The translations under genes and the position numbers were made by a program. From an uncultured Sunxiuqinia sp. (lineage in GTDB: Bacteria > Bacteroidota > Bacteroidia > Bacteroidales > Prolixibacteraceae), in the NCBI RefSeq assembly GCF_947495665.1, contig NZ_CANLZV010000003.1, positions 62,001-126,000 on the forward strand: a stretch of DNA of 64,000 nt, given 5' to 3'. The first letter of the stretch is position 1. Each line of letters begins with the position of its first letter. Positions 43,244 to 51,821 of this stretch are shown one piece after another. Under the pieces are notes generated by a model. That model saw nothing but the letters and a program-made list of their open reading frames with translations. It had not been told where the DNA came from and ran no database searches.

Positions 43244-43262
43244 AATAGAAACAGGAGGTACT

Positions 43263-44513
43263 ATGGAGGTTAAAAAACAATTGGAATTAACGCTGAAAGC
43301 CAGCAGAAATCTGGCTTTGCTAAGCGAAAGCAAGATTAATGATGTTTTGTTGGAGCTTGCTGAAGCAGCCGTTGAAAACACCGAAGCGATTTTAGTGGAA
43401 AACCAAAAAGACTTAAGCCGGATGGATCCGGAAGACCCTAAGTTTGATCGTTTGAAACTTACGCCGGAGCGAATTCAGAGCATTGCGGATGATATCCGGA
43501 ATGTAGCTTCCTTACCTTCTCCACTGGGGCGCATTTTGAGCGAAACAACCCGTCCAAACGGAATGCGTATCAAAAAAGTATCGGTAGCCTTTGGGGTGAT
43601 TGGAATCATTTATGAAGCCCGTCCCAATGTTACCTTTGATGTGTTTTCACTGTGCCTGAAATCGGGAAATGCCTGTGTGTTGAAAGGCGGAAGTGACGCG
43701 ATTGACTCCAACACGGCTATTGTGAAGGTCATTCATGAGGTGCTGGAAAAGCATGGTATTGATCAGAACGTTCTGGCGCTATTGCCAGCCGACCGTGCCG
43801 CAACCGCTGAAATTCTGAACGCACAAGGCTATGTCGATCTGATTATACCTCGCGGTTCGCAGGGACTGATCAACTATGTGCGAGAGAATGCCACCATTCC
43901 GGTGATTGAAACCGGAGCCGGTATTTGTCATACTTATTTTGACGAATATGGCGATGCGGACAAAGGACAAGCCATTGTAGAAAATGCCAAAACCCGGCGT
44001 CCAAGTGTTTGCAATGCACTGGACTGTCTGGTAATTCATGAAAGCCGGTTGGCTGATTTACCTCAGCTTTGTGCCGACTTGCCCCAAAGCAAGGTGGTGG
44101 TTTATGCCGATGAGAAAGCTTATGCCGCACTTGCAGGCAACTATCCGGCCGAGCTGCTGGAGAAAGCCACTGAAGAGTCTTTTGGAACGGAGTTTTTAGG
44201 CTACAAAATGTCGGTGAAAACGGTTCCGGCTTTTCTTGATGCTTTGGATCACATTGCTGCCTACAGCTCGAAACACAGCGAAGCCATTGTTTCAGAAAAT
44301 GAAGAACGGCTGGATTTATTCCGCAAAATGGTCGATGCGTCTTCGGTGTATTGCAATGTGTCTACCGCTTTTACAGATGGAGCGCAGTTTGGTCTGGGGG
44401 CTGAAATTGGCATTTCAACCCAAAAATTACATGCCCGCGGACCGATGGCCCTGGAAGAACTGACCAGTTACAAATACCTCATTGATGGGGATGGACAGGT
44501 AAGACCGAAATAG
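43263..44513 (+). CDS. proA: Glutamate-5-semialdehyde dehydrogenase
   Basis: 416 aa. Aldehyde-dehydrogenase fold with [20 protein letters not shown] (about 110-129), [35 protein letters not shown] (about 198-217) and the catalytic Cys in [16 protein letters not shown] (about 243-258). C-terminal [20 protein letters not shown] is typical. It reduces glutamyl-5-phosphate to the semialdehyde that cyclises for proline. An AGGAGGT-like sequence lies just before the ATG, rare in this phylum. Confidence 0.97.
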   Translation: MEVKKQLELTLKASRNLALLSESKINDVLLELAEAAVENTEAILVENQKDLSRMDPEDPKFDRLKLTPERIQSIADDIRNVASLPSPLGRILSETTRPNGMRIKKVSVAFGVIGIIYEARPNVTFDVFSLCLKSGNACVLKGGSDAIDSNTAIVKVIHEVLEKHGIDQNVLALLPADRAATAEILNAQGYVDLIIPRGSQGLINYVRENATIPVIETGAGICHTYFDEYGDADKGQAIVENAKTRRPSVCNALDCLVIHESRLADLPQLCADLPQSKVVVYADEKAYAALAGNYPAELLEKATEESFGTEFLGYKMSVKTVPAFLDALDHIAAYSSKHSEAIVSENEERLDLFRKMVDASSVYCNVSTAFTDGAQFGLGAEIGISTQKLHARGPMALEELTSYKYLIDGDGQVRPK

Positions 44514-44583
44514 ATTGATGATTGATGATTGCTAATTGGAAACTTGAAATGTAAAACTTGAAACTTGAAATTTTATACGAACT
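44514..44583 (+). repeat. Short tandem repeats between proA and argF'
   Basis: Two kinds of short direct repeat fill this gap: ATTGATG units at 44514-44529, and ACTTGAA units at 44542-44571. They look like slippage products. No promoter consensus is seen. Confidence 0.55.
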
Positions 44584-45534
44584 ATGAAGCACTTTACGTC
44601 TGTACACGACCTTGATAACTTGGATGAAGCCCTGAAATTGGCGCTTGAATTGAAAAAAGATCCTTACCAATATCAAACTCTCGGAAAGAATAAAACCCTG
44701 TTGCTGGTGTTCTTTAATTCCAGCCTGCGCACCCGCCTAAGCACCCAGAAGGCTGGTTTAAACCTGGGGATGAACGTAATTGTCTTCGATATAAATGAAG
44801 GTGGCTGGAAGCTGGAAACAGAACTGGGCGTCATTATGGATAGTGACAAACCCGAGCATATTCGCGAAGCAGTACCCGTTATTGGCAAGTATTGCGACAT
44901 CATTGGTGTTCGCTCCTTTGCCAAATTTGAAAGCCGGGAGGATGATTACCAGGAAAAAATTATTCAGCAGTTTATCGATTATGCCGGCGTACCGGTAGTG
45001 AGCATGGAAGCAGCTACCCGCCATCCGCTGCAGTCATTTGCCGACCTGATAACTATTGAGGAGCATAAAACCAAGGAGCGTCCTAAAGTGGTAATGACTT
45101 GGGCACCGCATCCGCGTGCTTTGCCGCAAGCAGTACCCAACTCGTTTGTGGAATGGATGCGCGAAACAGACTATGAACTGGTGGTTACTCATCCGGAAGG
45201 GTATGAGCTGGCGCCTGAGTTTATGGGTGACCTGAAACCGGAATACGATCAAATGAAAGCCTTTGAGGGGGCTGACTTTATCTACGCGAAAAGCTGGGCG
45301 GCTTACAACGATTATGGCAAGGTGTTGTCGCAAGACCGGGACTGGACTGTTTCGGACCGGCAAATGGCGGTAACCAACAACGCCAAATTTATGCACTGCC
45401 TGCCTGTACGGCGAAACATGATTGTGAGCGATTCGGTGATTGACGGACCAAACTCCATCGTGGTTGCTGAAGCTGAGAACCGCTTGTTTTCTGCTCAAGC
45501 CGTATTGAAAATGTTGCTGGAGCAGATGAAGTAA
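44584..45534 (+). CDS. argF': N-succinyl-L-ornithine carbamoyltransferase (ArgF')
   Basis: 316 aa carbamoyltransferase. The carbamoyl-phosphate motif is NSSLRTRLSTQKA (about 45-57) rather than STRTR, and HCLPVRRNMIVSD replaces HCLP of ordinary OTCases; both are features of the acylornithine group. Residue 90 is Pro (SDKPEHIREA). In the characterised B. fragilis enzyme Pro90 gives succinylornithine specificity, and Glu at the equivalent site gives acetylornithine specificity, so the substrate is predicted to be N-succinylornithine. It uses carbamoyl phosphate from CarAB. Confidence 0.93.
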   Translation: MKHFTSVHDLDNLDEALKLALELKKDPYQYQTLGKNKTLLLVFFNSSLRTRLSTQKAGLNLGMNVIVFDINEGGWKLETELGVIMDSDKPEHIREAVPVIGKYCDIIGVRSFAKFESREDDYQEKIIQQFIDYAGVPVVSMEAATRHPLQSFADLITIEEHKTKERPKVVMTWAPHPRALPQAVPNSFVEWMRETDYELVVTHPEGYELAPEFMGDLKPEYDQMKAFEGADFIYAKSWAAYNDYGKVLSQDRDWTVSDRQMAVTNNAKFMHCLPVRRNMIVSDSVIDGPNSIVVAEAENRLFSAQAVLKMLLEQMK

Positions 45535-45630
45535 AAAAGCAATGTCATTTATGGTCATTTTAGAGTCATTCATGTTTTTGCTGAAATGACTTAATGACGA
45601 TCAACGACTGAATAAATACAAAGAAGATTG

Positions 45631-46407
45631 ATGAGCAAACAGAAATTAACCCTCGTAAAAGTAGGGGGCAAGGTGGTTGAAGAAAAGGATTCGCTGCAGG
45701 ATTTGCTGGCACGTTTTGCCCAACTGGACGGCTTGAAAGTGCTGGTGCATGGTGGAGGCCGTTCGGCAACTGCCATGGCCGAACGCATGGGCGTTGAAAC
45801 CCAAATGGTGGATGGCCGGCGCATAACCGATGCCAATATGCTGGAAGTAGTAACCATGGTGTATGGCGGTCTGGTCAATAAAAATATTGTGGCTCAGCTG
45901 CAGGCCAATGGTATCAACGCCATCGGGCTGACTGGCGCCGACCTGAACTACATGCAGGCCGTGAAGCGTCCGGTGGCAACCATCGACTATGGCTTTGTGG
46001 GCGATGTTGTTTCGGTGCATGTGGATCAACTGAAGTTGTTGGTGGAAAACCAGGTGGTGCCGGTATTGGCGCCTTTAACCCATGATAAAAACGGACAATT
46101 GCTGAACACCAATGCCGATACCATTGCGGCTGAAGCGGCCATTGGTTTTAGTGAGTATTTTGATGTGGAGCTGGTCTTTTGCTTTGAAAAACCGGGTGTG
46201 TTGGAAGATGCTGAAGATGATTGCTCGGTGATTGCCTCGCTTAATCATGCCCAGTTTAAAGACCTGCAAGCATCAGGGGCTATTCATGCCGGCATGATCC
46301 CTAAGCTGGACAACAGTTTCAATGCCATTCAAAAAGGGGTGAGCCAGGTTCGCATCACCAATATCGAAGGCCTTCAAAAAGGAGGAACCTTGCTGGTAGG
46401 CGAATAA
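45631..46407 (+). CDS. argB: N-acylglutamate kinase
   Basis: 258 aa from ATG at 45631 (a TTG one codon upstream is ignored). Amino acid kinase fold: LVKVGGKVVEE at the N-terminus, VLVHGGGRSATAMAERMGVE (about 36-55), GLTGADLNYMQAVKRP, and LLNTNADTIAAEAA (about 155-168), with GGTLLVGE at the end. It phosphorylates N-acylglutamate, the second step of the pathway. It is the last gene of the arginine/proline series before a strong terminator. Confidence 0.95.
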   Translation: MSKQKLTLVKVGGKVVEEKDSLQDLLARFAQLDGLKVLVHGGGRSATAMAERMGVETQMVDGRRITDANMLEVVTMVYGGLVNKNIVAQLQANGINAIGLTGADLNYMQAVKRPVATIDYGFVGDVVSVHVDQLKLLVENQVVPVLAPLTHDKNGQLLNTNADTIAAEAAIGFSEYFDVELVFCFEKPGVLEDAEDDCSVIASLNHAQFKDLQASGAIHAGMIPKLDNSFNAIQKGVSQVRITNIEGLQKGGTLLVGE

Positions 46408-46433
46408 AAGACTTTAAGAATTAACTCGTAAGC

Positions 46434-46478
46434 AACAAGGGGTCTGATCGTTTTAGTGATCGGATCCCTTGTTTTATT
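46434..46478 (+). terminator. Terminator of the arginine/proline gene series
   Basis: Arms of 16 nt (starting AACAAGGG at 46434 and ending CCCTTGTT at about 46473), with G-U pairs in the middle and an 8-10-nt loop, followed by TTATT. Strong, and located 26 bp after argB. Confidence 0.85.
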
Positions 46479-46534
46479 CTTAAGTAAAACCCTTCAATAA
46501 AATTTAAAGGAAGGGGCATGCTAAATTTATTTGC

Positions 46535-46542
46535 TACTTTTG
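46535..46542 (+). promoter_or_regulatory. -7 element for the DUF1456 gene
   Basis: TACTTTTG matches TAnnTTTG and predicts a start near 46549, about 70 nt before the ATG. The -33 box is not clear. Confidence 0.45.
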
Positions 46543-46619
46543 ACCATGCGTTTACGGCTCCAACCTTAAAAGCGGGAGCAGCGTTATTAGCCATCAATTT
46601 TCACTAAAAAAGAGAGTAT

Positions 46620-46883
46620 ATGCCCCTTACCAATAATGACATTCTGAAAAAGCTACGCGTAGCCCTGAAATTGCGCGATGAAGATATTGTGGAGATTCTA
46701 AACCTGGTGGATTACAAGGTGACCAAGAGTGAGTTGGGAGCTTTTTTCCGAAGTGTTGAACATCCTAATTACAAGCCACTTCAGGATCAGATTTTACGAA
46801 ATTTTCTGAATGGGCTGATTATTTACAAGCGTGGCCCGCGGGAGCAGAAACCTGCGAAAGGCCCGGATAAAAAGCAGGAATAG
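46620..46883 (+). CDS. DUF1456 (YehS-like) protein, single-domain form
   Basis: 87 aa. The motif NNDILKKLRVALKLRDEDIV, then LVDYKVTKSELGAFFRSVEH and RNFLNGLIIYKRG, is the DUF1456 repeat. E. coli YehS has two such repeats in about 156 aa; here there is only one, followed by a short basic tail (KPAKGPDKKQE). The function of the family is unknown. It stands alone with its own promoter element and terminator. Confidence 0.88.
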   Translation: MPLTNNDILKKLRVALKLRDEDIVEILNLVDYKVTKSELGAFFRSVEHPNYKPLQDQILRNFLNGLIIYKRGPREQKPAKGPDKKQE

Positions 46884-46930
46884 GCTTTTCAAGTTTAATT
46901 CCGCACCGTATCAATATAGGCGGGTTGAAG

Positions 46931-46987
46931 GCGGTTGCATGCAACAGGAAATTCTGAAAGTCCGTTGTATACAACCGCTTTCTTTTT
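46931..46987 (+). terminator. Long hairpin terminator after the DUF1456 gene
   Basis: Arms 46931-46945 (GCGGTTGCATGCAAC) and 46964-46978 (GTTGTATACAACCGC) pair at 13 of 15 positions around an 18-nt loop, followed by TTTCTTTTT. Each arm also contains a smaller palindrome (TTGCATGCAA and TTGTATACAA). Confidence 0.7.
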
Positions 46988-47017
46988 GCTTTAGGTGAAG
47001 TCTGCGAATATGGGCAT

Positions 47018-47464
47018 TCAGCAATAGGGAAGCAGATACAACAGAAAAATAAGAATGATGGTAAGTGAGGAAACGCCTAGCGGAAACCAGATCGGGGCAA
47101 TCCAGGGCCGGGGAATGAGGAAAAGTACGTCGGTGGTGGTGAGTTTGGGGGGCCAGCCGATGAGCAGGTAAAGCGATACGTAATAGAACAAATCCCAAAA
47201 GGCGAAGGTCCACAGAAACACCATGATCTGATGGAGCAGGTTTTCACCCACCAGCCAGGCCAGACTGACCAGCATGACAATGGTAGCTGCTTCACGCGTC
47301 ATTTCAATTTGCACATAGCGGCGTGGAACTTGCTCCAGTGCTTGCCGGTTGTCTGCTTCCGGGTCGAGCAAGCCAATGGCTTTTCGAAGATAAACCACTA
47401 CCACTCCTTCAACATGTGCCATGGCCATTCCGAACAGGGCCAATACGATAAATTGCAGTAACAT
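47018..47464 (-). CDS. Small integral membrane protein of unknown function
   Basis: 148 aa with four predicted membrane segments (about 3-25, 58-76, 82-104 and 120-145). The second extramembrane part has DPEADNRQALEQVPRRYVQI followed by EMTREAATIVML. Trp, Tyr and Phe are frequent in the TM3-TM4 half (WTFAFWDLFYYVSLYLL). I do not recognise a family. It is divergent from the exported methyltransferase gene and has no obvious partner. Confidence 0.75.
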   Translation of the reverse strand: MLLQFIVLALFGMAMAHVEGVVVVYLRKAIGLLDPEADNRQALEQVPRRYVQIEMTREAATIVMLVSLAWLVGENLLHQIMVFLWTFAFWDLFYYVSLYLLIGWPPKLTTTDVLFLIPRPWIAPIWFPLGVSSLTIILIFLLYLLPYC

Positions 47465-47610
47465 GGGTTGTGCGTTTTCAGGGGCTTACGTTTCTGAAGC
47501 AGCAAAGTTTACCGTTCCGGGGAAGATCGACTGGCAGGCCTTTGGACGATAACCTCTTCTCACCTGTTGCGTAGATGGCTACAGGAAACCGATTGTAAAC
47601 GTTTGAAGCC

Positions 47611-48318
47611 ATGGCTCTTTCACTTGTCCCTTTTTTGTGGGTTGTTTTAAGCTTCACCATTCCGTTGGCTGGTGCTCAGCCCGAAGCCTTCGTGCAAGCG
47701 CGCAAACAAATGGTACGCATGCAAATTCAAGCCCGCGGCATCCACGATCAGGAGGTGTTGGAGGCCATGCGAACCGTACCCCGTCATCAGTTTGTTCCGC
47801 TGGACTATCTGGCAGAAGCCTACCGCGACGGGCCCTTGCCAATTGGCTACGGACAAACCATATCGCAGCCTTACATTGTTGCCTATATGACCGAACAGGT
47901 TCGTCCCCAATCTGACTTTAAAGTGTTGGAGATTGGCACAGGGTCGGGCTATCAGGCTGCTGTGCTGGCCGAAATTGTTGATTCGGTTTATACCATTGAA
48001 ATTGTGGAGGCGTTGGGGCAGGCGGCCAGACAACGCTTGCGCGATTTGAACTACAACAACGTCCGGGTAAAGATTGCCGATGGGTATTATGGTTGGGCTG
48101 AAGCTGGACCTTTTGATGCCATTGTGGTGACGGCAGCGGCCAACTACATTCCGCCTCTTTTAATTGAACAGCTCAAGGACGGTGGACGGATGATTATTCC
48201 GGTAGGTTCTCCTTTTCAGGTTCAAATGCTGAAATTGATTGAGAAAAAGCAGGACAAAGTCCGGACAAAAAACTTGCTTCCGGTGCGGTTTGTCCCTTTT
48301 ACCCGACAAGATGACTAG
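47611..48318 (+). CDS. Protein-L-isoaspartate O-methyltransferase, exported form
   Basis: 235 aa. The first 22 residues (LVPFLWVVLSFTIPLAGA) form a signal-like hydrophobic segment, followed by the standard Pcm domain: RMQIQARGIHDQEVLEAM, TVPRHQFVP, IGYGQTISQPYIVAYMTE (about 83-100), SAM-binding VLEIGTGSGYQAAVLAE (about 112-128) and GGRMIIPVGSPFQVQ. A stop codon lies four codons upstream of the ATG in frame, so the start is firm. It methylates isoaspartate in damaged proteins. A periplasmic location would need imported SAM, so the location is inferred only. It overlaps the next gene by 8 bp. Confidence 0.9.
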   Translation: MALSLVPFLWVVLSFTIPLAGAQPEAFVQARKQMVRMQIQARGIHDQEVLEAMRTVPRHQFVPLDYLAEAYRDGPLPIGYGQTISQPYIVAYMTEQVRPQSDFKVLEIGTGSGYQAAVLAEIVDSVYTIEIVEALGQAARQRLRDLNYNNVRVKIADGYYGWAEAGPFDAIVVTAAANYIPPLLIEQLKDGGRMIIPVGSPFQVQMLKLIEKKQDKVRTKNLLPVRFVPFTRQDD

Positions 48319-50671
48319 GACCACCACGCCGCATATCAACCGGGTTGGGTTGGGCATTGGTTTGATGTCGGCCGCACTCATTGCTTTTCAACTGGCTTTG
48401 ATGCAATTGTTTTCCATTACCCAATGGTATCATTTTGCCCATTTAATTATATCGTTGGCCTTACTGGGCTTTGGGGCTTCCGGCACATTTCTGGCGTTTT
48501 TCAGAAAAGGTCTTGTCCGGAACTTTACTACGGTTTATCCGGTTTTGCTGCTGCTCTGCTCCCTTACAATGGCTGTTAGCCCCTTGGTTATTCAGTCCGA
48601 AGCTTTTCGTTTCGACACTTACCTGCTGTTTAAGGACAGCCGCCATCTGCTTCGCCTGGCTTTAACGTGCTTGTTTTTGCTGCTACCTTTTTTTCTGGGA
48701 GCCTTGGCTATCGGCTTGAGCTTTGTGCAATATGGCACCGGGATTGGGCGGCTCTATTTTGCCAACTTGCTGGGCTCGGGCTTGGGAGGAGGGCTGGCGC
48801 TGGCGCTTATGTGGCTTTCTCCTACAGCAGGAATACCGGCCTTACTGGCAATCCTTCCGTTCTTTGGCGGTTTTTGGCTGCCTGCTTCCAGCCGCTTGCG
48901 CATTGTCTTCTGGGTGAGTTTGCTTGTTTTGCTTGTGATGAATGCGGATGTTCCTCCCTTGGTCCGATCGGAATATAAAAGCATTGAAAAGACCTTGCTG
49001 CTTCCCGATGCCCGGGTAATTCGTGAGCACCACAGCCCTTATGGTTTGCTGGAAGTGGTGGTTTCGCCGGCTTTACGTTATGCTCCTGGTTTGAGCCTGA
49101 GCTACCGCGGGAATATTCCTGCACGCCCGGGAGTTTTTAATAATGGCGACGGGGTGGGCGTGTTGCTTCCCCGCACGGATTCAATTTTACGGTATACCAC
49201 GCAGGCATTGCCTTATCAGATACAGCCGGTTGAAAGAGCCTTGATTTTGCGCAGCGGTACAGGGGAGCAAATAAGCCTGGCCTTGTCGTTTGGTGTTCAG
49301 CAGATTGATGCGGTAGAGCCCAGCCGGGGGCTGATTGCTTTGCTGGACGAAGATTCGACAGGGAATTTCCAGTACGATTCAACCATCCGGATAATGCCGT
49401 TGGAACCTCGTTCGTTTTTGCGTAGCAGCCGTGCTTTTTACGACCTGATTCAGTTGCCCGAAATTGGCTCTTTTTGGGGGTCTTCGGGGCTCAATGCGCT
49501 GGAGCAACGCTACGACCTGACTCGCGAAGCGATGGATGAGCTTTGGTTGCGACTAACTCCTGACGGGCTTCTCAGTGTAAGTTGCTGGATGGATTATCCG
49601 ATCCGAAGTCCACTAAGAATGCTGGCTACTTTTTCTGATTTGCTTGAAGGGGAGGGGCTGCAAAAGAAGGATCATTTGGTGGTTATTCGCAGTTGGAGCA
49701 CCCTCACATTTGTGGCTAAAAAATCGCCATTTACCTCTCAGGAGCTTGACCGGATCCGAACGTTTTGTGCGGAGCAGTATTACGATCCATTGATTTTGCC
49801 GGGAGATGGTAATTTTAAGCGAGATGATTACAACCAGCTGGATGACCCTTGGTTTTTTCAGGCTGTTGATCAGTTGATGACCGATTCGGTTGAGGCGCTC
49901 TACCGGCAGTACGCTTTTCGCATTCAACCGGCCACCGATAACCGGCCCTATTTTTTTCAGTTTCTGCGCTTGTCCGGTTTGCCCCAACTCAAAACATTGT
50001 TTGGAGATCAAACGATCCCTTTCATGGAACTGGGCTATGTAGTGCTCTGGCTCACTTTCATTTTGCTGGTGGCAGCTTCGCTGATTTTTATTTTAGTGCC
50101 GCTGTTGCCTGCTGCCACCAAACTGCAAGAAAAGGGCAAGCTGTTTTTCTATTTTGCGGGCATTGGTTTGGGCTATCTTTTTGTAGAAATGGTGTTTATA
50201 CAGCAGTTCACACTCTTTCTGGGGCTTCCAATTTATGCGGCATCCGGAGTTATCAGCCTGCTGTTGCTATCATCAGGCATTGGCAGTTATTTTTCCGGTC
50301 GAATGGTAAGCACCTCCCAGCATTTAATGGTTATCAGCCTGGGTATTGCGGTCTTGATTTTAGGCTATGCGCTTGTGTTGAGTCCGGTGCTTCGGGGTTT
50401 AAATTTCCTTCCCATGCCACTAAAAGTTGGCCTCATGGTTTTACTTGTTTGTATTCCGGGCTTCTTTATGGGTTTGCCTTTCCCCATGGGTTTAAGTAAA
50501 GTCAGCAGTCAGCAGGCGGCGGCTGTTCCCTGGGCTTGGGCTGTTAATGGTTGTGCCTCGGTGGTGAGCACCAGCCTGGCCATGTTGGTATCGGTTGAGG
50601 CCGGATTTGTTTGGGTGATGGTGGGAGCAGCATTGGCTTATGCTCTTGCAGGCTTTTCTCAAAAGAGCTAA
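48311..50671 (+). CDS. Polytopic membrane protein with spermidine-synthase-like domain
   Basis: 786 aa from ATG at 48311, whose codons overlap the pcm stop (ATGACTAG). The open frame extends 24 codons upstream, but within pcm. N-terminal membrane segments (about 12-215) are followed by a soluble part (about 230-560) with a spermidine synthase/methyltransferase-like core, RALILRSGTGEQISLALSFG and QQIDAVEPSRGL, but no clear catalytic Asp-Asp pattern. About seven more membrane segments follow (AGIGLGYLFVEMVFIQQF at about 630; IPGFFMGLPFPMGL at about 735). Proteins with this split layout are known in bacteria but their substrate is not. The coupling to exported Pcm suggests a shared envelope task. 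Confidence 0.82.
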   Translation: MTRTTTPHINRVGLGIGLMSAALIAFQLALMQLFSITQWYHFAHLIISLALLGFGASGTFLAFFRKGLVRNFTTVYPVLLLLCSLTMAVSPLVIQSEAFRFDTYLLFKDSRHLLRLALTCLFLLLPFFLGALAIGLSFVQYGTGIGRLYFANLLGSGLGGGLALALMWLSPTAGIPALLAILPFFGGFWLPASSRLRIVFWVSLLVLLVMNADVPPLVRSEYKSIEKTLLLPDARVIREHHSPYGLLEVVVSPALRYAPGLSLSYRGNIPARPGVFNNGDGVGVLLPRTDSILRYTTQALPYQIQPVERALILRSGTGEQISLALSFGVQQIDAVEPSRGLIALLDEDSTGNFQYDSTIRIMPLEPRSFLRSSRAFYDLIQLPEIGSFWGSSGLNALEQRYDLTREAMDELWLRLTPDGLLSVSCWMDYPIRSPLRMLATFSDLLEGEGLQKKDHLVVIRSWSTLTFVAKKSPFTSQELDRIRTFCAEQYYDPLILPGDGNFKRDDYNQLDDPWFFQAVDQLMTDSVEALYRQYAFRIQPATDNRPYFFQFLRLSGLPQLKTLFGDQTIPFMELGYVVLWLTFILLVAASLIFILVPLLPAATKLQEKGKLFFYFAGIGLGYLFVEMVFIQQFTLFLGLPIYAASGVISLLLLSSGIGSYFSGRMVSTSQHLMVISLGIAVLILGYALVLSPVLRGLNFLPMPLKVGLMVLLVCIPGFFMGLPFPMGLSKVSSQQAAAVPWAWAVNGCASVVSTSLAMLVSVEAGFVWVMVGAALAYALAGFSQKS

Positions 50672-50776
50672 GCGGATGACGAATTCGTCTGACTTTTTAT
50701 TGAGAGAGTAGCAATACCAGTAGATACAAATGGAGACTTTGAATTGCGGGTGGTGTTTCGCGTATTCAAGTGAAAA

Positions 50777-50812
50777 AAAGGGAAAGAGCGTTTGGTCATG
50801 CTCTTTCCCTTT
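50777..50812 (-). terminator. Terminator after cydB
   Basis: A 13-bp stem (50777-50789 with 50800-50812, AAAGGGAAAGAGC) with a 10-nt loop. The minus strand continues with T, so it ends cydAB; it also faces the convergent membrane protein gene. Confidence 0.85.
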
Positions 50813-50822
50813 CGTATTGGGT

Positions 50823-51821
50823 TTATTCTTTGTCGTCAAATTTGAATGTTTTGTACAGATAGCCGGTAAAAGGCAAAATAACAAACACACCAAATATGAG
50901 CGCAATCAGCAGTTGAAGTTGAACTTGATGAGGAGCGCTGGAGCTTTGAACTGTAATGTCTGTACCATCATTAATTTTAACCAGCACCGGAAACTGAATG
51001 GCAAACCAGCCCACCATAATCATCGTTGTTTGAAAGCCGGCAATTAGTCGAAGCCAGTTGCGGTTGTTGCGGTTCAAATTGATCCAGAGCAAGGGCAGTG
51101 CCAGCGTTGCCAGTACAATGCTGATTAAACTCGGCAGCGAATGGTAAAACTCATAAAACAGCGGATGCCCTTCTATCTCGGCGGTTGCAAAGACCACTGC
51201 GCCTGCAATAACCAAGGTTACGATCAGGTATTTCGCCATTTTGGTAAATCGTTCCACATGTTCTTTTTCTTTCGTTTCTCCTAAGGTGAAAATGGTTGCC
51301 AAAAATGCAAACAAAACCACCAGGAAAATGCCCATGGCAAATGAAAACCAGTTGAGCCAAGGGTGAATGTAGATGGCATAAAATCCTTTGGAATAGTCCA
51401 TGGAAATGTCGCCCAGGATCACTCCGCCCATGGTTACCCCCAGAAAAAAGGTGGTAAACAGGCTTGAATAACGGAAAATGGAGGAATAGATGGCTTTGGA
51501 ACGTTCAGCCTCCAAATCGTAATGCCGGAAGGTAAAGGCCGATCCTCTCATAATAATACCGATGAGGGCCAGTAAAACCGGAATGTGCAAAGCCGTTAGA
51601 ATGGTGGAGTAAACCGTTGGGAAACCAACGAACAAGATCACCACAACCAGAATGAGCCAAACATGGTTAGCCTCCCAAACCGGGGCGATGGCCCGCGACA
51701 CGATCTTGGATGCTTTTCCACGTGACAGCAATTCCAGTATTCCGCCTCCAAAGTCAGCGCCTCCAAGCAGTACGTATAGCAGGAGGGAAATTCCGAGTAT
51801 AATTAAAATTGTTTCAGTCAT
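50823..51821 (-). CDS. cydB: Cytochrome bd oxidase subunit II
   Basis: 332 aa, about eight to nine membrane helices. The N-terminus LLYVLLGGADFGGGILELLS is the diagnostic CydB motif, with VWEANHVWLILVVVILFVGF (about 48-67) next. It supports the haem-bearing subunit CydA, encoded just upstream with an 8-bp overlap. The complex reduces O2 to water with quinol electrons and works at low oxygen. Confidence 0.96.
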   Translation of the reverse strand: MTETILIILGISLLLYVLLGGADFGGGILELLSRGKASKIVSRAIAPVWEANHVWLILVVVILFVGFPTVYSTILTALHIPVLLALIGIIMRGSAFTFRHYDLEAERSKAIYSSIFRYSSLFTTFFLGVTMGGVILGDISMDYSKGFYAIYIHPWLNWFSFAMGIFLVVLFAFLATIFTLGETKEKEHVERFTKMAKYLIVTLVIAGAVVFATAEIEGHPLFYEFYHSLPSLISIVLATLALPLLWINLNRNNRNWLRLIAGFQTTMIMVGWFAIQFPVLVKINDGTDITVQSSSAPHQVQLQLLIALIFGVFVILPFTGYLYKTFKFDDKE

